Shown piece after piece: positions 16,538-24,383 of a stretch of DNA of 35,766 bases. The stretch's first letter is position 1; the number at the start of each line of letters is the position of its first letter. The translations under genes were made by a program, and so were the position numbers. The stretch covers positions 184,013 through 219,778 of the forward strand of contig DAYL01000033.1 of assembly GCA_002508705.1 (NCBI GenBank), read 5' to 3'. Under the pieces are notes generated by a model that worked only from the letters and a program-made list of their open reading frames with translations, did no database searches and was not told the origin of the DNA. The stretch is from Methanoculleus sp. UBA374 (lineage in GTDB: Archaea > Halobacteriota > Methanomicrobia > Methanomicrobiales > Methanoculleaceae).

Positions 16538-17131
16538 TCACACGAACTCGAACTCTTTGGTGAAGTTGGGCTCATACCGCACCCGGTATATCGCGGGAGT
16601 AAGGGGATCGTCGTGAATCCGAATATCATATGGACATACAGGACTTCCACTCGCTTCTGCGGTATCCCACCAGTTTGTCGTATTCCACTGCACTGTCCAG
16701 TTCTCTCCGGGGTTGAGGAAGCATATCACGGCCGGGGTATATCCTGCATCGGCGATGGGCTCCCATGCACCGCTGGTGCACTTGCCTGGCATGCATCCGG
16801 ATGCGTTCGCGACCCATTTATCAATCCACCATGGGCGTGGGCTGCCGAACTCCACCGGCTCATCGCCACAGTTGACGATGCCAAGCTCCACCACCTCCCC
16901 AATATGATAGACGTTCCTGTCCGTGAAGACGTAGACGCCGTTCACCGGCTCCCCCGGGCATACCCCGGGCGGTCCGCAGAAGTCCTCGGGGACGGTGCAG
17001 GTCTCTCAGGGCTCCGGTGTGGGCTCCGGGGTGGCGTTTACGGCGGTATCGGCCGGTTCGAGGCACCCGGCGCCGGCAAGGACGACGATAAGGGCTATCA
17101 TTGCAATGGATACGTGAATCCGTACTTTCAT
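16538..17131 (-). pseudogene. Ig-like lipoprotein, second copy broken by a TGA
   Basis: The second, tandem copy of the lipoprotein at 17225-17857, with the same upstream sequence and RBS. It starts with a lipoprotein signal (MKVRIHVSIAMIALIVVLAGAGC) and a Pro/Thr/Glu linker. An in-frame TGA at 17006-17008 falls where the intact copy has TGT for Cys in the EPCETC segment. The rest of the domain (VYVFTDRNVYHIGEVVELGI to FTKEFEFV) stays open after the stop. The domain looks like an all-beta, Ig-like fold. A single base change explains the stop; sequencing error or readthrough are alternatives. Selenocysteine is unlikely because no Sec system is expected in this order. Confidence 0.75.
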
Positions 17132-17224
17132 TGTAATTTCTCCGTTTGCGCGCATATCTTCATGTTTCCGGATGAACGGGACCCTTCGGGCTGCATACTG
17201 GCCAGAAGCCGTCCGCTTCACCCA

Positions 17225-17857
17225 TCACACAAACTCGAACTCCTTGGTGAAGGTGAGGTTGCCCTCAACGTACTGTATCCGGTCTGCCCGGGATATCCCG
17301 ATCCAGGGGTACTGTATCCGGTATATCCCGGGGGTAAGGGTGACGTTGTCGTCCACCGGCCGTACCTCTTTCCCCCACTCCGGAGTATTCCAGCCTGTGG
17401 TATTCCACCGCACCGTCTCCGTCTCTCCGGGATGGAGAGGCCATGTCGTTGTTTGAACAAAGCCTGAAACATAGCCAATCATCTCCCATGTACCATCGGT
17501 GTCGTTCCCCGGCATGCCCCCGGATGCGTTCGTGATCCATCTTTCAATCCTCCAGGGGGATGGGTGAGCAAACATTATGCGCCCATCGCCGCAGTTGACA
17601 ATACCGAACTCCACTACCTCCCCGATACGGTAGACGTTCTTGTCTGTGAAGACATAGACGCCGTTCACCGGCTCCCCCGGACAGACCGAGGACGGGCCGC
17701 AGAATCCCTCGGGGACGGTGCACGTCTCACAGGGTTCCGGTGTGGGTTCCGGGGTGGTGGTGTTTACGGCGGTACCGGTCGGTTCCAAGCACCCGGCGGT
17801 CGCGAGAACGACGATGAGGGCTATCATCGCGATGAATGCGTGAATCCGTACTTTCAT
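17225..17857 (-). CDS. Secreted lipoprotein with Ig-like beta domain
   Basis: A 210-residue protein. Its signal peptide ends in a lipobox (LATAGC, Cys23), so it is probably lipid-anchored outside the cell. A Thr/Pro/Glu linker and a Cys-rich stretch (CETCTVPEGFCG.SSVC) precede a beta-rich domain with VYVFTDKNVYRIGEVVEFGI, LHPGETETVRWNT and LTPGIYRIQYPW. The pattern of a polar beta-sandwich with PGE and PG.Y turns resembles BsuPI-like proteinase inhibitor or bacterial Ig-like domains, but I cannot name the family with confidence. It starts 37 bases after the subtilase stop, so both are probably on one mRNA. A decayed paralogue follows. A role with the protease (inhibitor, chaperone or anchor) is inference. 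Confidence 0.7.
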   Translation of the reverse strand: MKVRIHAFIAMIALIVVLATAGCLEPTGTAVNTTTPEPTPEPCETCTVPEGFCGPSSVCPGEPVNGVYVFTDKNVYRIGEVVEFGIVNCGDGRIMFAHPSPWRIERWITNASGGMPGNDTDGTWEMIGYVSGFVQTTTWPLHPGETETVRWNTTGWNTPEWGKEVRPVDDNVTLTPGIYRIQYPWIGISRADRIQYVEGNLTFTKEFEFV

Positions 17858-17894
17858 TGTAATTTCTCCGTTTGCGCGTGCAAAATAAGTGGGT

Positions 17895-19835
17895 TCAGGG
17901 GTCGCTGATACTGTAGGCCAGCGCGAGACGCTCCGATGCGCCTTCGAACCGGTATACAATAACCCTCGCCTGGTAATTCCCGCTGATCTCGGTCGTGAAC
18001 TGGCCGATCTCATAGTTGTTGTCGTAGGACGCCGCGACTTCAACCTGCTCGCCGTTCGGATCGTAGACAACGAAATCGATATCGGATTCCAGCGGGTCGT
18101 TGATCGTGTCGTAAGGCGGGTGCAGATCCGGCGGATGCGAGTCCCACGCGGCGACGACTCTGACCTTCTTCCCGGCGGGGAGACCGCCGAGGACGTAGGT
18201 CTTCGGGAAATCGCCGTAGGTCACGGTATTCGCCCACCAGCGGTTGTTCGCGATGGTGTCGTCGGCAATCGAACAGTCGATCCCGCCCGCGCCGTCGCGG
18301 TCGCTCAACCTGCTGGCATCCTCGATGTTGTGGATCGCTCCCGCCATTATGGCTGCCTTGACGGCCTCCGGCCAGGACGCAAGCTGGCTCTGCCGGTGCA
18401 TCAGCAGGGCGGCCTCGCCGGATACTGCCGGTGCGGCGTAACTTGTTCCCGAAAGAGCACTTTCAATCCATGGACTCATGTCTGTTGTCGATGTGATCCG
18501 GGTACCTACGGCGACCACCTCCGGCTTCTCCCGATCGCCGTGCTGCGATTCCGGATCGTTATAGCCGGAGTATTGCCACATGGTATCACCTGGCCAGGCT
18601 GATGAATCCCGATCATCAAAAGCACCAACGGTAATGACGTTATAGGCAAGTCCAGGACACCATACATTGCCGCTGTTGGGCGGATTGCCCGCAGCGACAA
18701 CGACGGTCAGATGATTGCTCCAGACGACGTGATCGAGATATTGGTCCATATCATCGAGTTCGCTCAATGTCTCTCCCCCAAAACTGCAACTGAGAATTTT
18801 TGCGCCCTGCGTTATCGCCCACTCTGTTGCAGCGACGATATCGGTATCGTCCTCGCTGGGGGCATTTGCAGAGAGCAGCGCCGGTACCCCGTAAGAGATG
18901 CCTTTGTACGTTGAGTGGGTGCTTGCAACGATGCCGGCTACCGCGGTTGCATGGGAACTCACAGGCAGATCGGGGCGATACGACGCGCCGTCAAGCAGGT
19001 AAGGGTTTGAGAACTGTATCCTCGAATTCTCGGTTCCAACTTCCGGCACTTCCACAATCGCGACCTTGATGCCTGTGCCGGTCACCCCTCTCCCCCAGAC
19101 GACGTCCGCCTTCACGGTCGGCGCTGCGCTGCTGAGTGCGGGTTCATACTCCCGGGTGATGTCCATCGATACCACATCCGGCCGCTTGCCGAGGTCCTGG
19201 ATCGTCTCTCGCGAGACCTCCGCGAAGACCACCGGGGCGTACTGACTGGCATAGACTACCGTTGAGTCCTGTGCCTTCAGGAAGTCGATCACCGGCGCTT
19301 CATGGGCGGCATACGTGGACCTCTGCAGGCTCAGCAGCTCCTGGTGCTGCTCCTCGCTCAGGTTGCCCTGGAACCGCGACCGGTCCATGGAGGGCTCCGT
19401 CAGCCAGATCCAGATGACGACCTTCTCATCGGAGCGCATGGTCGAGACGCGCTCCGCAAGTTCCGGGTCCAGTTTTCCGTATCGTTCGCTCTTCTCAGCC
19501 GCTTCGGCCTCCTTGACGGCATCGATCTCGGCAGCCCTCCCTGCTTCGTCCAGGTAAACCCCGTAGACGGCGGACGACTTTTCGTCCAGCATCTTTGCCC
19601 CCCAGAGGGTCCGGCCCGTAAGGGGGAACGTGGCAAAGGCTTCGTTTATCAGGGTTAAATTCTCCATGGGGATGCCTTCCCGTGCGGATACGTGTTCGAG
19701 CGCTCCCGCTCGATAGGTCTGCAGATCGAACGATTGTTCAATACCCGTCTGTGCGCTCACCATCGGCACAATCGCCATACCGGTGAGGAGGAGTGCCAGA
19801 ACTACAGGCAGTCCCCCGATTGTTTTTGGTTGCAT
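17895..19835 (-). CDS. Secreted subtilisin-like serine protease (S8)
   Basis: A 646-residue exported protease precursor. A signal peptide (to about residue 28) is followed by a long propeptide-like region (29-235), then the S8 domain. The His motif is SSHATAVAG (His295), the oxyanion Asn is in VAAGNPP (Asn384), and the nucleophile is in SGTSYAAPAVSG (Ser465). At the usual Asp position the sequence is KVAIVEVPEVG, so Glu262 replaces Asp. A beta-rich C-terminal domain (about 530-646, P-domain-like, with DFVVYDPNG) ends the protein. GGAGGTGA lies just before the ATG. It probably leads an operon with the lipoprotein genes. Activity with Glu in the triad is not certain. Confidence 0.85.
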   Translation of the reverse strand: MQPKTIGGLPVVLALLLTGMAIVPMVSAQTGIEQSFDLQTYRAGALEHVSAREGIPMENLTLINEAFATFPLTGRTLWGAKMLDEKSSAVYGVYLDEAGRAAEIDAVKEAEAAEKSERYGKLDPELAERVSTMRSDEKVVIWIWLTEPSMDRSRFQGNLSEEQHQELLSLQRSTYAAHEAPVIDFLKAQDSTVVYASQYAPVVFAEVSRETIQDLGKRPDVVSMDITREYEPALSSAAPTVKADVVWGRGVTGTGIKVAIVEVPEVGTENSRIQFSNPYLLDGASYRPDLPVSSHATAVAGIVASTHSTYKGISYGVPALLSANAPSEDDTDIVAATEWAITQGAKILSCSFGGETLSELDDMDQYLDHVVWSNHLTVVVAAGNPPNSGNVWCPGLAYNVITVGAFDDRDSSAWPGDTMWQYSGYNDPESQHGDREKPEVVAVGTRITSTTDMSPWIESALSGTSYAAPAVSGEAALLMHRQSQLASWPEAVKAAIMAGAIHNIEDASRLSDRDGAGGIDCSIADDTIANNRWWANTVTYGDFPKTYVLGGLPAGKKVRVVAAWDSHPPDLHPPYDTINDPLESDIDFVVYDPNGEQVEVAASYDNNYEIGQFTTEISGNYQARVIVYRFEGASERLALAYSISDP

Positions 19836-20013
19836 CGTTCACCTCCGTGTAATGGGATGGAGGCACAGCGCAACGCTTTTACAGTTCGAGAGCCCAGATC
19901 GTCATGCCTCCGGGCACGCGGGGTGCGTCATCCGGTCGTCAACCAGGGATGGGCGGCCCCCGCGCACTGCGGGATACCGATTTCGATATCCACGCTGGAG
20001 AGCTCAACGTTCC

Positions 20014-20023
20014 GGTATATACC
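20014..20023 (-). promoter_or_regulatory. TATA-like box for the subtilase gene
   Basis: ggtatatacc is a perfect palindrome; on the minus strand it is preceded by the purine-rich gaaaa, a BRE-like context. It lies about 180 bases before the protease ATG, implying a long leader. A closer promoter is not obvious. Confidence 0.4.
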
Positions 20024-20250
20024 TTTTCTGTGACACGCAGCTAATCCTCAGGACTGTTGGATCGAATCGTCGCTGAAAACAGCCGTTATGGGCCGGGAAG
20101 GAGGGGCGCACGGATGGTGAAAGACCTGCACGGCGAAAGAGAGCCAGGTGCCCGGACGGGCGGTGCCTCACGTATGCGTTATTGTGCCGGCTATCCCCCT
20201 GAAACACTCGCGATGGTCTGACGGGGGTTCAAGCGCCGAAGGTGCGACGC

Positions 20251-20272
20251 GACCCTCTTTCAATAGAGGGTC
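20251..20272. terminator. Perfect 8-bp hairpin downstream of a minus-strand gene
   Basis: gaccctct at 20251-20258 pairs with agagggtc at 20265-20272 around a six-base loop. It begins about 40 bases after the stop of the gene at 20313-20744 (minus). No T-run follows, so it may act in RNA processing or stability instead of termination. Confidence 0.35.
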
Positions 20273-20312
20273 TGCCGAATGTCGTTGTAAATGTGTTGCG
20301 CGGGGGGGAACC

Positions 20313-20744
20313 TTACGCGAGACCCCACTTCGCACGTTCTTCCCGAAGGAACGTACTGCGCTCGATATTCCTCGACCAGGTGATCCGGCCGTCGACGACC
20401 TGCCAGGTGGGCAGCTCCAGGAGTTCGATCCCCTCGGGAACTCCGGCGACGTTCGCCCCGCCGGGTACGACCAGAATCGCCTTATCAACGCTGACGTTTC
20501 CTGCGGCAAGCGTCCGGCACCGGACCAGGAGTTCCTCGACCGCCTCCCTTGGGACCACGGGTGTCATCCTTACGTGTACGATCACCCGCTCCATCCTGCC
20601 GGCGGCCCGACGGGAGAGCATGCATTCCGGCTGCTCACTGCCGGAGGCGGGATACCATGCAAACTGCCACCCCTCCCCCGGGGAGAACCGCCGGGCAAGG
20701 GCCTTCTGGACATCAAGATACGTAGAATCCTTTATGCCACCCAT
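20313..20744 (-). CDS. Conserved hypothetical protein
   Basis: A 143-residue soluble protein I do not recognise. It has an N-terminal helix (DVQKALARRFSPGEGWQFAWYP), a strand MERVIVHVRMTPVV, a helix VPREAVEELLVRCRTLAAGN, a strand KAILVVPGGANVAG and ILLELPTWQVVDG-like end, giving an alternating alpha/beta pattern reminiscent of nuclease-like or restriction-endonuclease-like folds, without a clear catalytic signature. The ATG at 20744 has AGAGGA about seven bases before it and a TATA box near 20782-20791 on the minus strand, so it is probably expressed on its own. Confidence 0.6.
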   Translation of the reverse strand: MGGIKDSTYLDVQKALARRFSPGEGWQFAWYPASGSEQPECMLSRRAAGRMERVIVHVRMTPVVPREAVEELLVRCRTLAAGNVSVDKAILVVPGGANVAGVPEGIELLELPTWQVVDGRITWSRNIERSTFLREERAKWGLA

Positions 20745-20781
20745 GTCAATATCCTCTGCTCTACTGTATGGTCACAGCTAA

Positions 20782-20791
20782 ATATAAGTAT
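20782..20791 (-). promoter_or_regulatory. TATA box for the hypothetical gene at 20313-20744
   Basis: The minus strand reads tacttatatt here, about 40 bases before the ATG at 20744, which suits transcription starting near 20760 with a short leader containing the AGAGGA ribosome binding site. Confidence 0.5.
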
Positions 20792-20967
20792 TATAGTTAT
20801 CGCTTCCCGCCGTTTCTGCATCCATTCGGTGGCGGGTCTCGACCGCCTTTCGTCTCTCCGGACCTGTGCGAAGGAAAACGCGAGGAAAGGCCCGGACCCG
20901 CATACCGGTGGAATCCCGAAGGAACGCTTTTATGCTCCGACCGATAGTATGCCCCGGGGCTGTTGGA

Positions 20968-21600
20968 ATGGCAGAGGCAACGCAGACGGAAGCCGGGGTT
21001 GTAGAAGCATACGAGAGGCTGGCGCACGAGGTGCTGGAGCGGCCGGAGAGCATCCCGAGCGCCATCCACAACCTCCTCCTGAAACTGGCGGAAACGCATC
21101 CCGGAGCGGTTTACTGGATTGTCCGAAAATTCTACCAGGAATACCTCCGGCTCTATGTCTCCGACACCGGGTATATCGGTATCGCAGACAGATACGAGCC
21201 GGAACTCCTGTATCCGGGCGATATCGCCCTATATATGGTTCCCGAGAGTCCGCAGCCGGGCGACGTACTTCAGATCACCTTCACCGATAAAAGTGAGGTG
21301 AGCGTTTACGTTGTCCACGGCCGGGTCATCCGGTGCAATGAAGACCGGTCGGTACAGGTTGCGGATACCAGCACCGGAGTGGACTATAAGGTCGTCGACT
21401 GGAACATCCTCGGGAAGTTAGTCAGGGTTATCCCGTTTGGAACCGATGAATGGCAGGACCTCTTCGCTGCATCCGGTGTCCCGAAGGACTGGATCGCCAC
21501 GTCGGTTGAGGAGAGCATCCGCTCCATTCAGGGATCGGACGTTCCCGGAAAGGACGAAGTGATCGCGGAGCTCAAGGGCCGCCTTGCGAAACTGGTGTAG
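20968..21600 (+). CDS. Signal-peptidase/S24-like-fold protein lacking a nucleophile
   Basis: A 210-residue protein I cannot assign to a named family. After a helical N-terminal part (10-62) comes a segment, 68-157, that follows the layout of LexA/S24/S26 peptidases: GYIGIADRYEPELLYPGDIA (compare G.SM.P.l.pGD), PGDVLQITF, VYVVHGRVIR (compare vhRv), VQVADTSTGVDYKVV and LGKLVRVIPFG. The Ser-Met of active peptidases is replaced by Arg-Tyr, so proteolysis is unlikely. The ATG at 20968 is chosen because upstream codons (basic, no RBS) look noncoding; a TATA-like cttttatg lies at 20926-20933. The fold assignment is by eye. Confidence 0.6.
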   Translation: MAEATQTEAGVVEAYERLAHEVLERPESIPSAIHNLLLKLAETHPGAVYWIVRKFYQEYLRLYVSDTGYIGIADRYEPELLYPGDIALYMVPESPQPGDVLQITFTDKSEVSVYVVHGRVIRCNEDRSVQVADTSTGVDYKVVDWNILGKLVRVIPFGTDEWQDLFAASGVPKDWIATSVEESIRSIQGSDVPGKDEVIAELKGRLAKLV

Positions 21601-21756
21601 CGGGGCGAGAGAGCCGCTATGTCCCCTTTCGGTATAGGCTCCTCCAGGTTTCGCCGCGGCCGGCCGCCGCACCCGCTGCCGAAGGACGTCTCTTGGGCCT
21701 CGCTCTGCCGCATACGATACGAACCTTTTTTTCGGAGAACGCGCTACCCTCGCTAC

Positions 21757-22737
21757 ATGAAGCATCTGGCAGTGATCATACTCGCTCTGCTCCTCATTCC
21801 GTCGGGAGTCCATGCCCTCACCTTCCTCGGCGGGGACCAGCCGGTGATCGACACCCCCATCCCCGACGACGTAATCGTCTCGGGAGGGTCCGTGACCGTC
21901 AGCGCCCCTGTAAATAGTCTGACGGTTGCCGGGGGCACGGTGACGGTGAATGCGCCAATCGAGGGCGACGTCATCGCCGCGGGAGGCACCCTGACCGTCA
22001 ACGGCGACGTCGGTGGGAAGGTGCTCGCCGCCGGGGGCGAGATCGAACTGAACGGGAACGCGACGAACACCCTCATCACCGGGGGCACGGTCCGGATCGG
22101 CGAAAATGCCGTCATCGAGCGCGACGCAGTGATCGGTGCGGGAGAGGTCACGAACGCCGGAACGGTCCTGCGCAACCTGACGGTCTCGGCCGACACCTTT
22201 ACGAACACCGGCACGGCCGGGAACGTGACGTTCGAGGAGGAACAGGATTCGGGATTGCTGCCCGGCCTCTTTGCGGTGTTTGCCGCGATAGGGTTCCTGA
22301 TCCTCGGGCTCCTCTTCGTCCAGTTCCTCCCCGAACCGTTCGCGGCGGTGGTCCGGCAGATTGAGGCTCGTCCGGTCATCCTCACGGTTGTCGGGTTCTT
22401 TGCGATCATCGTATCGGCGATCCTCCTCCTCATCGTTGCCGTCACCATCGTCGGACTCCCTATTGCGCTTGTCGGCGGGCTGCTCTTCATCGTCGCCTTG
22501 ATGCTCTCGTCGCTCTTTGTCGCGTATGCCCTCGGGGTCGTCATTGCCTCCCGCGCTGGGCGGAAACCGGGGCGTGCATGGACCTTCGTCCTCGGGTTCG
22601 TGATCCTGCAGATCCTCTTCTTCATCCCGCTGCTCGGGACGATTGTTCAGGTCGTTGCGGTCAGTCTCGGTTACGGGGGGCTCCTCTATGCACTCTGGAG
22701 AGCCCCGCCGTCCCGCGCGGTTGAAGGGGCGGCGTAG
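21757..22737 (+). CDS. Exported beta-helix protein with membrane domain (bactofilin-like)
   Basis: A 326-residue protein. A signal peptide (MKHLAVIILALLLIPSGVHA) is followed by about 130 residues of short imperfect repeats of the type G.V.VNAPI.GDVIAAGGTLTVNG, a right-handed beta-helix as in polymer-forming bactofilin-like domains. From about residue 168 there are four hydrophobic helices (LLPGLFAVFAAIGFLILGLL, VILTVVGFFAIIVSAILLLI, VGLPIALVGGLLFIVALML, WTFVLGFVILQILFFIPLLG). It is probably membrane-anchored with the helix outside, perhaps a structural surface element. Its function is unknown. A nine-base T-run directly after the stop is shared with the convergent gene. Confidence 0.7.
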   Translation: MKHLAVIILALLLIPSGVHALTFLGGDQPVIDTPIPDDVIVSGGSVTVSAPVNSLTVAGGTVTVNAPIEGDVIAAGGTLTVNGDVGGKVLAAGGEIELNGNATNTLITGGTVRIGENAVIERDAVIGAGEVTNAGTVLRNLTVSADTFTNTGTAGNVTFEEEQDSGLLPGLFAVFAAIGFLILGLLFVQFLPEPFAAVVRQIEARPVILTVVGFFAIIVSAILLLIVAVTIVGLPIALVGGLLFIVALMLSSLFVAYALGVVIASRAGRKPGRAWTFVLGFVILQILFFIPLLGTIVQVVAVSLGYGGLLYALWRAPPSRAVEGAA

Positions 22738-22739
22738 CC

Positions 22740-22748
22740 TTTTTTTTT
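22740..22748. terminator. T-run between convergent genes
   Basis: Nine T residues lie three bases after the stop at 22735-22737, a typical archaeal T-stretch terminator for the plus-strand gene. It overlaps the TAA stop (22747-22749) of the minus-strand gene. Confidence 0.55.
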
Positions 22749-24288
22749 AGTGGGAGGCGCTTTCCCCGTGCGCCTGTCCCGTCTTCGTCCCGGCTCCCGC
22801 TCCCGTCGGTCGCTCGACCGGCTCGATCCGGGTCCCCGGCAGGATCACCAGGTTATACGCGTCGTGATCCCGGTTGAAACGGACGAGGACCCCGTAAAAC
22901 TGGACAATTGCCCCGTAGGCAAGACCTTCGAGCGCATCGCGGTTCGTGCCGCGGAGAGTCGCCGGGGCCACGGCGTAGGTCGGCTCTGCGGGCGTCCCGT
23001 CGCAGACCTTGTAGACCTTCGTCCGCTTGTCGCCGAGGTTCCCGGACATCAACGCGGCGACGACGTTGATCTTTCGATCACGGTGCCGGTGGAGGTGGGA
23101 GAAGCGGACGAATTTCGCCCCCGCCGGGACACGGTAGGCATGCTGCGTCTCCGGAGCCTTACGCAGGAGTGCGGAGGAATACTTGATATCGACGTTGACG
23201 AACCGGTACCCGTCCTTTCCCCCTGCGAGGCGTCCCATCAGCCGGGTCGGCCGGATGTCGCCCTTCTGCTCGAAGGTCCAGCACCGTGCGGGGTTACAGG
23301 CGGTACACCAGACAAACGAGCAGGGGCTGTGGATGGTGAGGCCCCGGTCCGCGATTGCGCGCGCGGTCCGGCGCATGGCGATTGCGTTGGCAAGGTCGGC
23401 GGGCTCCACGACGACGATCGTCCCGTCTGGCGCGAGATGGTCGGCGAGACCGACGACAAGGTCGGCGCGCCGGTCGATATCCAGATGACGGAGCTCGTTT
23501 AAGACGTTTGAGAAGACCATGAGGTCGATTCGGTCGGGCAGGTCTCCGGCGGCGAGCGTCCCGATATCTCCGCGGATAGGCCTATGCACCTGCACCGCGT
23601 TTCCTTTCGCTTCGGCAGCGGCCGGAACCAGGGCGTTGTAGGCCTCGAGGTGCTCATCGGAGCGCTCGACGGCGTAGACCTCGGCCGAGCCGTTCCCGAC
23701 CCGGGAAAAGAGGTCGATGACGGCGAGCGGCACGACCCCCGGCCCGGTGCCGAGGTCGAGGATGCGCATGTGGGGCTTTGCCAGCCCCTGGCCGATGACC
23801 TGCCAGAGGATGTGCTCGAACTGCACCAGGTAGACGGGCGCATGGTAGGCCAGGTAGCCGAGAACCGGGTAGGCCTTGCGGTAACTCACCTGCTGCTCTT
23901 TCCAGTACCGGCTCTTCTGGGCGAGGATGGCATTCGCTATCCGGTCGAGCACGACCGGGTCGTCGGCAGATTTGCCGGTCTTCTTTCCGATATAGCCCTC
24001 GATCAGTCGCTGGATGTAATCAGGCACTTCCGGATTCCGGAAGAACGCGATCTCACGCTCGCGCCCGGCTTCGTCGACCGCGAACCGTTCTTCCGTGCGG
24101 CCGATCACGTAATCGTCGCCGGCTGACCGGATCGTCAGGCCGAGGCCGTCGAGGTGCGGGCGGATCTCTCCGGCGAGGCGTTCCAGCGATTGCCCGTATC
24201 CCAGGTCTTTTTGCAGTTCCGAGAGCCTGAACGTCGGCTTTGTCCCCAGAAGGTGCTTCAGCGCTGCAGCAGTATCCTGCTCGGTCAT
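22747..24288 (-). CDS. Rsm22/METTL17-like rRNA methyltransferase family protein
   Basis: A 513-residue protein. The N-terminal helical region leads to a class I methyltransferase core with the SAM-binding motif ILDLGTGPG (176-184), an acidic strand end in YAVERSDEHL and VFSNVLNEL. Four cysteines, Cys323, 328, 331 and 336 (CX4CX2CX4C, in PCSFVWCTACNPARCW), match the cluster position of mitochondrial METTL17/Rsm22, proteins that act on the small ribosomal subunit and bind [4Fe-4S]. The C-terminal part (KFVRFSHLHRHRDRK onward) is beta-rich and may contact RNA. Ends are Thr/Gly-rich. Archaeal members are not well studied, and methylation activity is inferred. Confidence 0.75.
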   Translation of the reverse strand: MTEQDTAAALKHLLGTKPTFRLSELQKDLGYGQSLERLAGEIRPHLDGLGLTIRSAGDDYVIGRTEERFAVDEAGREREIAFFRNPEVPDYIQRLIEGYIGKKTGKSADDPVVLDRIANAILAQKSRYWKEQQVSYRKAYPVLGYLAYHAPVYLVQFEHILWQVIGQGLAKPHMRILDLGTGPGVVPLAVIDLFSRVGNGSAEVYAVERSDEHLEAYNALVPAAAEAKGNAVQVHRPIRGDIGTLAAGDLPDRIDLMVFSNVLNELRHLDIDRRADLVVGLADHLAPDGTIVVVEPADLANAIAMRRTARAIADRGLTIHSPCSFVWCTACNPARCWTFEQKGDIRPTRLMGRLAGGKDGYRFVNVDIKYSSALLRKAPETQHAYRVPAGAKFVRFSHLHRHRDRKINVVAALMSGNLGDKRTKVYKVCDGTPAEPTYAVAPATLRGTNRDALEGLAYGAIVQFYGVLVRFNRDHDAYNLVILPGTRIEPVERPTGAGAGTKTGQAHGESASH

Positions 24289-24383
24289 GGCGTACCAACT
24301 CGGGCGGGGTGACTAATACAGGTTGCGGGCGGCGCTCTGTTGTGCCGCAAAAGAGTGGTGCCGGAAAACCCCGGCGGCCTCGT

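Larger units (their letters stand above)
19836..20312. other. Intergenic region with protease promoter and a hairpin
   Basis: No gene is credible here. It contains a TATA-like palindrome at 20014-20023 that may drive the protease, and a perfect hairpin at 20251-20272 downstream of the 20313-20744 gene. The rest shows nothing I can interpret. Confidence 0.5.

Noticed and set aside
17006..17008. TGA as a selenocysteine codon.
   Set aside because: No SECIS-like structure or Sec machinery is seen, and the order is not known to use Sec; a nonsense mutation is simpler.
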